40,600 nucleotides of DNA from a virus (IMGVR_UViG_3300007512_000085:1-40600), one strand, 5' to 3'. Counted from the first letter of the stretch, positions 25,901 through 34,410 are shown. Program-made: numbers and translations. Notes: generated by a model from the sequence alone, not told the origin.

Positions 25901-28900
25901 ATCCAGACGTTGCGACATCTCTAAACCAGAAATTGTTTGTGCTTCTTCCAGAGCTTTGCACTATCTGATATGTTTTCTCGTAGTTGCCAATTGGTCCGTG
26001 TTCTAACACGCCAGAAAGCACAGTATCTACTGATGCCGTGGTTTGAAGAATGTTTTTAATATTAACAGGGCGTTTTGCTGTTTCTTCTCTGAAAAACCAC
26101 GCTCTATATCTCTGCTGATCGGGATATGGACCACCATAATCGGGACCGGTTAGTCCGAGGGTGCCTGAGTCGCCAACGTCGACATCTGTGAGGTGCTCTC
26201 GACCACCACCGAGAAGAAGTCTGAAAGCTTCCGGGCGTGTATATTGACTATCTAGATTATTTATTGTAGTGTCTGTTTCATCACCAACCGGGCGCTCACC
26301 GGAATCCACGCCGCCGACTGCGTGGTAATTAAGTCTAACATGCCTAGATTGGTGACCTCCCACATATTTCTCGGCAAACGGTCCTTGCATTGGCACTTCA
26401 TTATACACGCCATATCCATCTTGATGTAAGTTGGTCAATAATGAACTGGAAAGAAATTCGTTCTGGATAAGGGAGTTGTAGCCCATTGGGTGAAGAACAC
26501 CGTCGATGTCTTTGTACCACCCAACAGTACCATAAGCGGCACTCATTATGTTAAATGGCATTGCGATATGACCTTTGACGCCATCAAATGTACCGGAGGG
26601 GGTTGTGACGCGACCAGTGTGGGTGCCAAAATTAAGCTTTCTTTTCATATTTGGCTTTATTTCATCATCGCAATCGACCAACATTTGATCTTGGTTGCGG
26701 AACACAAGCAAGATATTTAATGGAAGACCTACGCTACTTTTGGGTCCGTGAGGAAATGTCATTCCTCTATAGTAATTTATTTTTTTATTGGCATTATAGT
26801 TAATGCCGCCATGGAGTTGCAGCGACTTGTCAACAGTATAACGATATGGTGTTGACCATTGCCGTTCGAGCACCTGTTTGGAGGCTGTTAAAATAAGATT
26901 TCTAGCTACGCGGACGCTGCCTGTTACAGATAGACTGCTTGTTTGGTTGAGAGGAGATGTGTCACGTTCAGCAAGATGTTTCCAATAAAAACATTGATCA
27001 GATTGTAATCCCGATAGGGGTCTGCGGGCTCTATTCCAATTAAAAAGTAATCTGTTTATTCCATATGCACCCGTTTCAGGTGTTTTCGCACTAAACTCAA
27101 GAGTTGGGAATTTGCTCCAATACTTGCTTCGTTCTAAAATATGGCTCTCGACAACATTGTCGATTCCATCGCTTACTTGTGCCGAGGCGGGCACAAACTG
27201 CATAAGCATCGTTTCAAGCGTTGCGTCAATCCACTTATAAAAATCGATAAATTTATCTAAATCTGGGGTGTTTTTGACACGCTCAAAGAAGAATTGGCGT
27301 AAATATTTAAGACTCTTATATTCTGGACGATAACGGTGGACCGGTTCTCCAATTAAATTGTTGAATTCGGCTATCGATCCAAAATAATTAATAATCTCAT
27401 CTGAAATAACTTGGTACATGCTTTTTTCAAAAGCATAATAGGTTCGTGTGGGTCTTGTTTCTCTGGTAAACACCTCAGTTTCTGCCTGTGAGAGCACCCG
27501 AATATTATCTTCTCCGTACACAACTTCGGGAAGCTGTTGGATTCCGGCATACAAAAATTGTGGTTCAACAGAACCAGTGGAGCTTGCCTGGAAAGAGAAC
27601 CCCCTTCCGGTGTGCTGGTATTTAACTATATTTCCAAGCCAATCATATCGCTTTGCTTCAGCGACGGAGCCTGAAGATACATCTTGGACAGTAAAGCGCC
27701 CATTAGCATTAGACCCTGTGACGGTTTCAAAATCCCAGTAAAGAGCTAGAGACTCAATTTCTGGCACTTGTACATTTGCCAAATCCGATTCTAACAAATA
27801 AGAATCTCTGGCTGGATTCCTACGTCCAAAGTTACCGGGATCTATAGCATGTGCTTGTATCGCAGCATCGCCTATATAATCAAACCAATATCGGAAAGAA
27901 GTTACTTTGACATCGGAATATTGTACTGTTGAACCAGTAAAGTCTGTACGATGAGCACCAACATACACTCTCTTCGAAGATGTTAAGAATGCTTCTGCTT
28001 GTGATGCAGGGACCGATGCTGTAACTTTAAATTGATTTACCTGCCTGTCAGCAATATAATTAACGCCATAAAATTCTACATCATAACGTGAAGCTGCTCC
28101 ACTGGCAAAAGAATGTGGGTATCCATATGGTAATAGTCTGACTGCAAAGTTCCATTTTGAATCATCATATACATTCGTAAACACACTACTAGTAATGCCG
28201 CTGTCGAATGCCATGTCTTCGCCAAGAACGAGCCCCCCTATTGAAGAGGTTAGTTTAAAGTATACATCTCCTGAATCGGCTCCATTTTTTATTGCGTAAA
28301 CTTGCAAGTTGGCTGCATCGGGAGTGTTCCAAGTTAAATCTGTCTCTGTTCTATCCATTGAGGCGGAAGCTATCGCCGTATGTATTCCGAATAGTGATAC
28401 TGTAGTATACGAAAAGTCTTCGATAGCCTTGTTTAAGCTATAATAGCCCTTTTTGGCAGGGAACATAACTTCTGCTTCCAATGTAATTGGAAATGTATCC
28501 TCATACGTTTTGCCTTCGGCTGCGCTACCAGAAATATAGGACACACTATTAGGGTTGGAAGTATCGGCATATTGATGGACCGTAGCGGCAAATCTATCAA
28601 TGTGATTAAAATCAACTGCTTTGGTCTTATATGATGAAGCTCTGCGTTTAGTTTCGAGTTTATATGTTTGGTTGTCTGCATAAGCATTAAGTCTTATTAA
28701 GCTTTCGTCCACGCCAAAGCAACGAACAAGATTTCTAAAAGCATTTTCTGTGCCTTTGGTTTTATACAGGGTAGCTAAATTGTTATAAATGTTGTTGTAT
28801 ACAAAACTCTTAATAGTTTGTAAGTCTTCGCCGTATTCTTTGTCTTCATTGCGATTTGCATAATATTCAAACAAATTGGCGTTAGAAAATAGTTCAGGTG

Positions 28901-30578
28901 CGTTTAACCCATGGGATCGAACTGCTCTATATGCATATGGATATGGCTTATAGAGATTTCCTTGAGCGCTACTACTAGGATAATAGGCAGTATTTAGTTT
29001 AGACAATTCGCCTATCTGTAACTGCAAATTATCAAAATAGCTACCCAACACTTGAGTTAGCTTCTTTAGATCGCCCGAAACGCCATTGCCTTCATCTTCA
29101 TCTATAATCCATGACGGCATTGAGTAATATAAGGATGAATTATTTTCATAATCCCATATAGTACCACTAAGTTCTAGTTCTGAATCCAAATTATAAATCT
29201 TTGGATGTTGGGGTCTAATAATAGGATCTGGGTTTTCCCAGCCTGCGCTAGCTGACACCATTGCTGAACCAGTGTTTCTTGATACAGTGCTATATCCGGT
29301 CCAGGTACCATTTGTAACTCTTCCTGAATAATCTAAAACGGTTTTATCAACAGTTGTATTTTCTGTTATGCCTTCGTTGAATTTATAATAGACCCCAAGT
29401 GTAGTATTAGCAAAATCTGTGTTTGTTCCACCGCCAATTTTGCCAGTGAACCAATATCGTCCAATATCTTGGGAGCTTCTTTTTGTTTTCCAGAATCTGA
29501 ATTCATCAATAGAACCGGAAAGTTTACCCCAGCCCAAATCTGCGCCGCTGCCTGCCACATTGGTGCTGTAAGTACCCGTCAAAAGCGCACCAATATTGGC
29601 TTGCAATGGGTTTACAATTTCTCCGATATTTGAACCAGTGGTTATTGTTTCACTCAGGTCGCCATTCACATACAGTTTTGTCGTTATGTTGCTACCGTTG
29701 TTTATGAAAGTAAACGCATAATGTTTCCAATCAGAAAAAGAATTTAGATTTAAGCCGCTTCCAATGTTAAGGGATGAGGTACTAAGCCCAACTGCTCCAG
29801 ATAATATTGTCAGGCGAAAAGGCGATGTGGACGGTGCCGAGCCACCACCTTCTATTTCAATTCTAACTCGACCATACGAATTGCTTCCAGAAGCTTCGCC
29901 ATTCCATAGGTCGAAAACGACTTGCTTTTGAGTTTTGGAAGTAAAAGCTCCTGAATCATTTGCTGCGGATCCAGTTTTTAACCAAAATTCAACCGAAACT
30001 CCAACATCTAAATCTGTTTTTAAATTAGACTCTCTTGTGCCCGAACCAGTTACATCAGTGTCCCATACGTTAGCTCTAGAGTTAAAAACATCTTTTAAAG
30101 ACGATGTACCCAGATTATTGCCATATGGAGTATTGGGACCGCCTTGAAAATTAATATATTCGTTATCTGTAACAGCGGGAGCACCATAGCCAGAGACGAT
30201 ACTGCCGGTTCTTGTGCCCCACCCTGCTCCTGAAGTGTTGTCAGCCGAAAAGATACCATAACCAGTGGTCTTTGGGTATTTGTTATCAAATATATAAAGA
30301 TCAAGAAGGGTTGACTTGTTTCTCCACTCAAGCCTTTCTTTTAACGAGCCGTCATATGGATACTCTCCGTAAACCCATCTAATGGCTTGATCATAATATT
30401 CTTGAGCAGATCCATATTTTGCGAAATTAGCAGGATCTCCAAAATCTATATGTGGCTCTAGCCTTTGTTGATCTTCTAGATACGGACTAATGTATCCCGG
30501 AGATTCAACATTTTTTAGGGAATCTAAGGTGGAAGACGCTATAATTTGAGAACTTCGAAAAAAGTCTTTAACAGCCAT
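19911..30578 (-). CDS. Giant tail/adhesin protein, 3555 residues, with two lectin-like regions and Gly-rich tail
   Basis: It is about 390 kDa in one frame. Residues 190-402 form a LamG/concanavalin-like jellyroll: VSVEFWLKTG, WKHYAFTF, KLYVNGDL, GSIDEFRFWKTKRSSQDI. Residues 690-950 look like a second: DSKWNFAVRLLP, RYDVEFYGV, RVYVGAHRTDF, VTSFRYWFDYI. Between them, about 505-632, is a helical segment with YKTKGTENAFRNLVRCFGVD, a pattern I associate with phage baseplate or tail-connecting proteins. Near 1770-1840 is FTLRAQNGTQKTFTFDKT, a small beta unit common in phage proteins. The remaining long centre is Gly/Ser/Pro/aromatic-rich without a recognised domain. The last 80 residues are Gly/Thr/Pro repeats. 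The start is ATG 30578 after GAGGAG, one base past the previous TGA. Receptor binding or a baseplate-attached fibre is the inferred role; the wedge genes lie just upstream. Confidence 0.88.
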   Translation of the reverse strand: MAVKDFFRSSQIIASSTLDSLKNVESPGYISPYLEDQQRLEPHIDFGDPANFAKYGSAQEYYDQAIRWVYGEYPYDGSLKERLEWRNKSTLLDLYIFDNKYPKTTGYGIFSADNTSGAGWGTRTGSIVSGYGAPAVTDNEYINFQGGPNTPYGNNLGTSSLKDVFNSRANVWDTDVTGSGTRESNLKTDLDVGVSVEFWLKTGSAANDSGAFTSKTQKQVVFDLWNGEASGSNSYGRVRIEIEGGGSAPSTSPFRLTILSGAVGLSTSSLNIGSGLNLNSFSDWKHYAFTFINNGSNITTKLYVNGDLSETITTGSNIGEIVNPLQANIGALLTGTYSTNVAGSGADLGWGKLSGSIDEFRFWKTKRSSQDIGRYWFTGKIGGGTNTDFANTTLGVYYKFNEGITENTTVDKTVLDYSGRVTNGTWTGYSTVSRNTGSAMVSASAGWENPDPIIRPQHPKIYNLDSELELSGTIWDYENNSSLYYSMPSWIIDEDEGNGVSGDLKKLTQVLGSYFDNLQLQIGELSKLNTAYYPSSSAQGNLYKPYPYAYRAVRSHGLNAPELFSNANLFEYYANRNEDKEYGEDLQTIKSFVYNNIYNNLATLYKTKGTENAFRNLVRCFGVDESLIRLNAYADNQTYKLETKRRASSYKTKAVDFNHIDRFAATVHQYADTSNPNSVSYISGSAAEGKTYEDTFPITLEAEVMFPAKKGYYSLNKAIEDFSYTTVSLFGIHTAIASASMDRTETDLTWNTPDAANLQVYAIKNGADSGDVYFKLTSSIGGLVLGEDMAFDSGITSSVFTNVYDDSKWNFAVRLLPYGYPHSFASGAASRYDVEFYGVNYIADRQVNQFKVTASVPASQAEAFLTSSKRVYVGAHRTDFTGSTVQYSDVKVTSFRYWFDYIGDAAIQAHAIDPGNFGRRNPARDSYLLESDLANVQVPEIESLALYWDFETVTGSNANGRFTVQDVSSGSVAEAKRYDWLGNIVKYQHTGRGFSFQASSTGSVEPQFLYAGIQQLPEVVYGEDNIRVLSQAETEVFTRETRPTRTYYAFEKSMYQVISDEIINYFGSIAEFNNLIGEPVHRYRPEYKSLKYLRQFFFERVKNTPDLDKFIDFYKWIDATLETMLMQFVPASAQVSDGIDNVVESHILERSKYWSKFPTLEFSAKTPETGAYGINRLLFNWNRARRPLSGLQSDQCFYWKHLAERDTSPLNQTSSLSVTGSVRVARNLILTASKQVLERQWSTPYRYTVDKSLQLHGGINYNANKKINYYRGMTFPHGPKSSVGLPLNILLVFRNQDQMLVDCDDEIKPNMKRKLNFGTHTGRVTTPSGTFDGVKGHIAMPFNIMSAAYGTVGWYKDIDGVLHPMGYNSLIQNEFLSSSLLTNLHQDGYGVYNEVPMQGPFAEKYVGGHQSRHVRLNYHAVGGVDSGERPVGDETDTTINNLDSQYTRPEAFRLLLGGGREHLTDVDVGDSGTLGLTGPDYGGPYPDQQRYRAWFFREETAKRPVNIKNILQTTASVDTVLSGVLEHGPIGNYEKTYQIVQSSGRSTNNFWFRDVATSGSLLPARYAIDKPKTTNVHTLVGVRPVSEAGWNRGNGFLAGPNVGGTNEQTKNLSRVSNLYHPQAVDANTVSTSGTVLQVPNRATQSAVIVERFSAPGGPEVNSLGFLDVMAAEYSAYNALPWRNLMVRGSGSGEPAATLAAGSPKERTATIGVTDHLGRNRGLRTLLTLHCGQAGSDGMTDNPIVSASFIAEPSYHKVNRNAKVQVTEAEPRPGTLAIHVVNNVFNLDNYHGYSFTLRAQNGTQKTFTFDKTTAAYANGTIGISGDTTHKEVVIQIRNSIWWWWASDPVANPLWNADYRVNALAPDTWNVYVQQVVKGSWPYGNSTVTMDSQLYNVIQLRECMQHSGSRDYWDGNTFGVSGFAAQRPFPGRLLDPYASGSQLHFGFHGGRSRFTSGSVYDNWWIQHPIPQNDYQYSSIGPAILTGNLIAGSGIGHAPPSGMISGTVSTRLDTPGQLVPAITFLSASQYSASISRYAGGSNPDPGNLGIPVDFVGLNTVMYDPTGSAFNILEAPVEPITNYVTHPQSASAYRNLSIACLGGAIKSGISPFALWSDGGSPGTFSNDLSIVTTGSALNALILHRQGPYGYTSWRQVRNEYHPLVRLMRKNNTISMLDPATTRETLGAQNGYRGYDWVNNSQLQAHWSNGKKKDATNISKIYGLSPTYIHGPAQRVLQFHEPVVSFNKPVVFTTDVSIQTFSPTANASTYMPVVEWKATYKNEKEYFVNDQLNANLNLVPPQLDFAGNSTTPAGADYLMGFMSLGRTMIDGDYTGHTYSESVFPKSINLYRPYVRGRTTYKSFWRDNRIARAAGVPTLPRSLPADTLKVLDQPPISSSQGSVIPTSSIWPLDARLEFDMTSDGTNTLRTTTEDAPYVWVASGSNGDLAHSPTTQRRRGGGEGELMNSLTTVHTPYSPAHPWNKAGGGTNLLAAMNPNRYAITASAMYARRHTLLTGTSVLPWSSRWGANCIERQQTLPTTVIPFAGDAPWDAGNQSGKFPFYDSYNDYTEHMRLHGKDYSIIPEYRMSDHMEDYLVQGIDPFTDPALFSLTGAAPTITSSLQDNFYKTYSHSDFMKYFDVMQQSSSVLLNSVATEFSVTCKGLMKLLPYEGFYPAQRTLQLAQLFSQSYGQYVHLTGNATHVVSSTEKFLDNTPREAFWRSFLTPMFAPGIMFNTIKSGLAVDFPICTAQSPWTGAYDNGLGPQNFHQVPSYVIVQETFDERVPFEALVEPEAHIAGKKIYDMEPHPSCSFSGSWAPEDNAHAVWKGDGDERYKRAAHNFLAETPEFFLENGTFTSFFSAPQSQWKVPDPNKTYRMRIKVRKSYEEKPGVNSLRFDSRSAPLYYKNLTITGSSFPQVISGSETICMYSRPSAFGPPIGGGPNLSASTVYTKSDINRGFYGDSRHGYYPHVTPCYYDGEAWADLEYNPGLYADKGIGIELETFLSRLTASYMRFGGPRITAGAGSIPWAEGMGNAPSTAITSKGEGSAGKGGPMYGPDQCNTNSNQVTSSINIFGTTKGLKELLRYSGYTADDQGQWVIQAKFETPILNFIECSSSTGATPPGVTTMAENTGSHSSPTYMSGGAATRPIGMWHQYGRLPSGSEGIFLEVADTPFDVDDVLPLQGAGGVVPWPGGVSPKGRATGSLADLVGFSKRPQPLGQVAPKKVIREAVVAVPFVEQNGARQFYRPGSNLAQVKAAIEAPEGSAIQGVRPSVKTQIDAMKRYVFPPSMDFITYPDQVPAISMYIFEFEHSLDRQDLVDIWQNLPPRIGRAFDPDTPLITEDIVQSKTITHFLQEGELLTAIDPKLQWMVFKVKQRAARNYFNKTVTNNANISPSTAFNTSFVAATLAPTQYVAQGAGQGAIEKGEDYVQSYNWPYDFFSLVELVKIEDDVSFYPDSRRSDVLTELGELQTAATTELGEDASLDDATNGGTGGNGGTAGMGGTGGQTGPPPNGGGGTGGTAGMGGTSGQTGPPPGGTGGGGMPGGFTGGGGFGPGGYGST
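19984..20121 (-). repeat. 69-base tandem repeat encoding Gly/Thr/Pro tail of the giant protein
   Basis: There are two imperfect copies with a 69-base (23-codon) period. The plus-strand string CCCATTCCAGCAGTCCCG starts at 20023 and again at 20092, and CCTGTTTGTCCG also recurs at that offset. The protein units are GGTAGMGGTGGQTGPPP and GGTAGMGGTSGQTGPPP. It looks like recent duplication in a flexible C-terminal tail. Confidence 0.85.
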
Positions 30579-30579
30579 A

Positions 30580-32148
30580 TCACTCCTCTACTCTAAACTT
30601 GAATACATCTGGATATTCATTCCAAGTGGATACAGCGGGATCGTAGAATGCGAATTTAATTCCATATGCATATCCTGGCTGTAATAGTGCCATATCCAAG
30701 TCAAAATAGCTACCGGACAAATCATAAGATAAGTGTGTATGTCTATCGCTGCCGGTGCCAAAAGCTATCACATCAAGCTCGTCAACAATTCTTATAACCT
30801 TAAACGAGGCACTGTCAATATAATTAGCGACCGGGGTGGCCACTGCTTTGCTATATATGTTTGGATTCCAGTCCCGTTCTCTGGTGTAGACTCTAAACTG
30901 TACCGTTTCATCTTTATAATAGGCGTGTCGCAAGTTAGTAATATTACAGGCATATCGTTTGTATGGCTTAATATCAGAAGAGTGTAATACTACCGGTGTT
31001 ATCGCTCCGGTATGATAGATGGTGCCGCCACGAGTTTTTACATCGACATCCACACCATCGCTTGATGTGTGCCAAATATCAAAAATCTTTGTAAGAGTTG
31101 TTTCTCCATGTGTACTAGCAGCAGTCAAAGCCAGGGAACAAGAATAAATGCCAGTTGACACTTTGCTACCCGTGGCATTAATATCGAGATTTGTAACGGT
31201 GCCGCCACCTTTTGACAACCTAAGAGCAGATCCTGTTGGTACAGTATTGTCTCCCGAGCCAGAATACAAGCTCACATAAATCTTGTTGTCGCCGCCGAGG
31301 CCAGGAATGTCTCGCAGCCTTCCTCTCACATAGTTATAAAGATATAAAATATTTAAATTATCTGCTGCGGGTGCCAAGGAGCTACTATAATAAAAATTTC
31401 CTCTATTATCTTTCTTAGCCGACTCCCAGCGGGCTTCTATCACAGGACGTTTAAAGAAAAATTCAGAATCTCTTGCAAAATATTTCTTAGTATAAGAAGA
31501 TGAATAAGCCGATTCGTTTGTCAAATAAATCCCGACGCCATCATTTTCTTTCCCCAAGGTAGAGCCTCCAGCGCCAGCGGTGGACCCAGAAATCCATTCT
31601 TCTACCAGCCACGTTATTTCGACTTCGAGATCGTCTGGACCTTTATCAACATAAGCACTAAACTTTGGAGTGGTGTGAAAATCGCCACCTGCTGTGCCCC
31701 AGTGAACAACTCCAGAGGACGAGCTTACAGCAGAACTCCAATTGGCGCTCCCGCTATCAGAATATGCCTCCATATCCAATCCAGTACCTTCGTCCCAAGA
31801 GCGGGAGACTGCGGCGATTGTCAAGTTATAGTCACGCGGAAGAGTAAAGGGATGGGGGGCATTAAATAAACGAAGATAAAAGCTTACGCTCCCACTTGCT
31901 GGTATAACACCATTATCACGATCTGTCTTTATGGAATATCCAGAGCCACCATTTGCACCAGTCACGGGGAATTTTATTAATACTCTCGAAAGCTCAGCAG
32001 AAGAGGAGGATTCTTGTCCGTAAATTCTAAATACTTCGAGAGAATCAGACAAGCCCATATTCGATCCCGTAGCTCTGGAAGTCAAATTGGGCTTGAAAGC
32101 ATTTGTAATTGTAGTGTCTGCGATTGCTGTATATCTTTTAATACCCAT
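30580..32148 (-). CDS. Virion protein with DNRLRE/CBM96-like N-terminal domain
   Basis: It has 522 residues. The N-terminus follows the pattern ADTTITNAF, N-x-G at about 30-32, SLEVFRIYG, SRVLIKFPV, and later FYLRLFNA and AVSRSWDEGTG. This resembles the DNRLRE/CBM96 beta-jellyroll (ADT-x-I ... N-x-G ... L-x-V ... R-x-L-x-F), which occurs in carbohydrate-binding surface proteins. The remainder (residues 170-522) is beta-rich, with an acidic strand repeat (VEITWLVEEWISG) and Ser/Thr-rich loops. No enzyme site was seen. ATG 32148 shares TAATG with the gp6-like gene, and its stop is one base from the giant protein's start, so the three are translationally linked. A baseplate-attached or fibre-network component is inferred from position after gp6. 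Confidence 0.78.
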   Translation of the reverse strand: MGIKRYTAIADTTITNAFKPNLTSRATGSNMGLSDSLEVFRIYGQESSSSAELSRVLIKFPVTGANGGSGYSIKTDRDNGVIPASGSVSFYLRLFNAPHPFTLPRDYNLTIAAVSRSWDEGTGLDMEAYSDSGSANWSSAVSSSSGVVHWGTAGGDFHTTPKFSAYVDKGPDDLEVEITWLVEEWISGSTAGAGGSTLGKENDGVGIYLTNESAYSSSYTKKYFARDSEFFFKRPVIEARWESAKKDNRGNFYYSSSLAPAADNLNILYLYNYVRGRLRDIPGLGGDNKIYVSLYSGSGDNTVPTGSALRLSKGGGTVTNLDINATGSKVSTGIYSCSLALTAASTHGETTLTKIFDIWHTSSDGVDVDVKTRGGTIYHTGAITPVVLHSSDIKPYKRYACNITNLRHAYYKDETVQFRVYTRERDWNPNIYSKAVATPVANYIDSASFKVIRIVDELDVIAFGTGSDRHTHLSYDLSGSYFDLDMALLQPGYAYGIKFAFYDPAVSTWNEYPDVFKFRVEE

Positions 32149-33953
32149 TATTTAATAGTACCTTGTATATCAGAGTTGGGAAATTTCACTTCAAAAATTA
32201 CATTTTTGGGCGCTTTGAGAAATCTTCCATCTGTCGTCGTTCGATTTTTAACATTAAAATATGTAGTTGAGTAGCCTACTCCAGTTTTTTGAGATACTTT
32301 GACGCTGGTTGTGTCTACAACGCCTGAAACAGAATTCAAAATAGTATACATGTCTGTGATGGCAAAATCTTCTCCTATTTCGAATAATCCACTAAAATAT
32401 GCACCTATTGCTTCTACGGCTCGATTTAATATAGCCGTCTTGCTAGCACCCTGTGCGGCTATAACTTCGAATGTTACACCTAGGTTTACAATCTTAGCAT
32501 CTAGCAGATCTACAGAATCATTGATCATCTTCTTCGAAGAAATATAGGTTTTAATATTTTGTTTTACAGTTTGATTTGTTGTCTCTAGCTGCCCATTTGC
32601 CGAACGTGAAATGACATATATATTTATATTTCTTAAGTTAGAGTCCACATCTTGCATCACAGTGCAGCGACTAATACCTCCAAATCTACTGGGCATTGAA
32701 TAAATAAATGCTTTGTAATCTTCGATAGTGACAACTCTATTTTGTGTTGCATAAGTTGCTTGAATGCGCTCTTTTAGTTCTGTAATGTTTGGAGGTGATA
32801 TATCTCCCTGTATTGGTGTTTCGTTGGTAACCTCCAATGATGTTCTGACTGCCTGCGCTTTGGTTCCGACAAGGTTACTGCTATTTGGAAAAGTCATAAT
32901 AATTTGCCCGAGCCTGTTAACCGAAGATGCAGCGGCGTTTGAATTAGCAGAAGTGTTCGCACGATAATTTACAATTATATCTGTATTCGAAGGTCCGACA
33001 CCAAATTTATCAGTTTTTATAAGCACTGATGGATCTATAGCGGTATCCGTGACATAGGTTTTGGAGTGAAGATTCATTACCACATCTCGCGGTTCAGCTA
33101 ATGAAACACTGGAAAGCTCCGAATCCGAGCCATATCCAAATACAATATCTGTGGTGAGGCGCGTTCTCTCGATCCTATAGCGTCTTGGGACAACCATTGG
33201 TTTAAGAATATTTGGGGCTTGAACATTTGTGGTTACATCATTGTTGGTGACGGGCACATAGATAATGTTTTGTGATAAATTCTCGACTTCGTAATATCTG
33301 TGCCCTTCTGCATCTGCTACTGAAATAACTTCTGTTATATTATTACCTTGTAATGATAACCTTCTGAACTTGACAAAGCTTCCGATGTTTTCAAATATTT
33401 TTACTCTATTCTCGCCAGAGACAACGGAACCAAACGCTTTAATCGCAAAAAAAGTAGGTGCGCCGGTTGAGCTATTTTGCTTCGCAATTACAACCTCGTT
33501 TGCTGCATCGGAAAAATTAATGTCTTCCAGTAAAGTAAATTGTGCGCTGTTCGTAGAAACGAATGTTGATCCCGCTTTAAGCACCGGCATATAACTAGTA
33601 TCAGGTCCGGTTCCAGATGAGTTAGCCGGTATCATGATATATACGGTAACGTTACCATATGTTGCACGGGCTCCTTGGTGTACATATCCCATGGTCGCAC
33701 CGTGTCTAAGAACGTTTTCATATTCTATGGCAGTTGATAGAAAGCTTTCGTTTGCTTGATAGTCTAGATAAAACGATACAATGTCTCCTATGTAGGAAAC
33801 TGCATCTATCATAAGAGCACCAAAGCCTGCATCTGTAAAATCCTGAAAAGTGTCTGGATAATATCTTCTTGCGTAATCTAGCAGATCTGCCTTAATAGAT
33901 TGGAAGTCTCTGCTTAGATAATTTATTTTAATGTTGTCTCTTTTTAATGCCAC
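32148..33953 (-). CDS. Baseplate wedge protein, gp6/baseplate-J-like
   Basis: It has 601 residues; T4 gp6 has 660. The N-terminus is diagnostic: INYLSRDFQSIKADLLDYAR, then FTDAGFGALMIDAVSYIGDI, FYLDYQANESFLSTA, and RHGATMGYV. This is the family's way of opening the wedge subunit. The middle is beta-rich with a V-x-R-RY-R-I-ER strand. Residues about 395-430 (ELKERIQATYATQNRVVTIE, then DYKAFI and MPSRFGGI) are the conserved baseplate-J core, and the C-terminal domain has KKMINDSVDLLDAKIVNLGV. In T4 gp6 dimers form the inner ring that ties wedges together and drives sheath contraction. The start is GTG 33953 with GAGGG 7 bases before it. It follows the gp25-like gene. Confidence 0.95.
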   Translation of the reverse strand: MALKRDNIKINYLSRDFQSIKADLLDYARRYYPDTFQDFTDAGFGALMIDAVSYIGDIVSFYLDYQANESFLSTAIEYENVLRHGATMGYVHQGARATYGNVTVYIMIPANSSGTGPDTSYMPVLKAGSTFVSTNSAQFTLLEDINFSDAANEVVIAKQNSSTGAPTFFAIKAFGSVVSGENRVKIFENIGSFVKFRRLSLQGNNITEVISVADAEGHRYYEVENLSQNIIYVPVTNNDVTTNVQAPNILKPMVVPRRYRIERTRLTTDIVFGYGSDSELSSVSLAEPRDVVMNLHSKTYVTDTAIDPSVLIKTDKFGVGPSNTDIIVNYRANTSANSNAAASSVNRLGQIIMTFPNSSNLVGTKAQAVRTSLEVTNETPIQGDISPPNITELKERIQATYATQNRVVTIEDYKAFIYSMPSRFGGISRCTVMQDVDSNLRNINIYVISRSANGQLETTNQTVKQNIKTYISSKKMINDSVDLLDAKIVNLGVTFEVIAAQGASKTAILNRAVEAIGAYFSGLFEIGEDFAITDMYTILNSVSGVVDTTSVKVSQKTGVGYSTTYFNVKNRTTTDGRFLKAPKNVIFEVKFPNSDIQGTIK

Positions 33954-33960
33954 AAAATAT

Positions 33961-33965
33961 CCCTC
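33961..33965 (-). promoter_or_regulatory. Ribosome binding site supporting the GTG start of the gp6-like gene
   Basis: GAGGG on the minus strand lies 7 bases before GTG 33953, within the 28-base gap after the gp25-like gene. Its spacing decides the GTG, which also gives the family's usual N-terminus (MALKRDNIKINYLSRDF). Confidence 0.75.
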
Positions 33966-33981
33966 ATATTAATTATTACGA

Positions 33982-34383
33982 TCACAAATTAATAATCAGC
34001 GTTTCTGATGTAATCTCAGAATCAATTGAGAAATTAATAACCAAATTAAGGTAGTGTGATGTTGATGATGGCTCCAATGACAATCCCTGTGTGTCGGGAC
34101 TTTCTTGTCGAAAGGTGACAGAGCTTATTGTGATGTAGGGAAAATATGTCTCAGCTTGAGAAATAATTTCACTTTTTAAGTCAAAAAATACATCACTAGA
34201 CATATTTTCAAATAAATAATTTCTTATACCAACTCCAAACTCAGGAATCATTATTCTTTCTCCTGGTGCAGTTAATACTAACATTTTTAAATTTTGACGC
34301 GCCACCTCTTTGAGTGTTTTGTTTAATTTATATCCATCATCGGGATCTAAACTTAGCGGTAATTTTATTGATATGCCTGCCAT
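33982..34383 (-). CDS. Baseplate wedge protein, gp25-like (GPW/gp25 family)
   Basis: It has 133 residues, the usual size (T4 gp25 is 132). The family core is intact: a helical segment LNKTLKEVARQNLKMLVLTA, then PGERIMIPEFGVGIRNYLFE, the signature lysozyme-like-fold loop, and the helix DVFFDLKSEIISQAETYFPY followed by ITISSVTF. gp25 is the small conserved wedge subunit that starts sheath polymerisation in contractile tails and injection systems. The start is ATG 34383 with AAGGA 9 bases upstream. It precedes the gp6-like gene, as in many contractile-tail loci. Confidence 0.95.
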   Translation of the reverse strand: MAGISIKLPLSLDPDDGYKLNKTLKEVARQNLKMLVLTAPGERIMIPEFGVGIRNYLFENMSSDVFFDLKSEIISQAETYFPYITISSVTFRQESPDTQGLSLEPSSTSHYLNLVINFSIDSEITSETLIINL

Positions 34384-34410
34384 TCTTTGTCCTTCAATAT
34401 GTAACTAGTT

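Noticed and set aside
32621-32628. TATAAATA on the minus strand inside the gp6-like gene
   Set aside because: It encodes part of an ordinary Asn-Ile-Tyr stretch in the middle of a gene, with no gene start downstream for over 450 bases.
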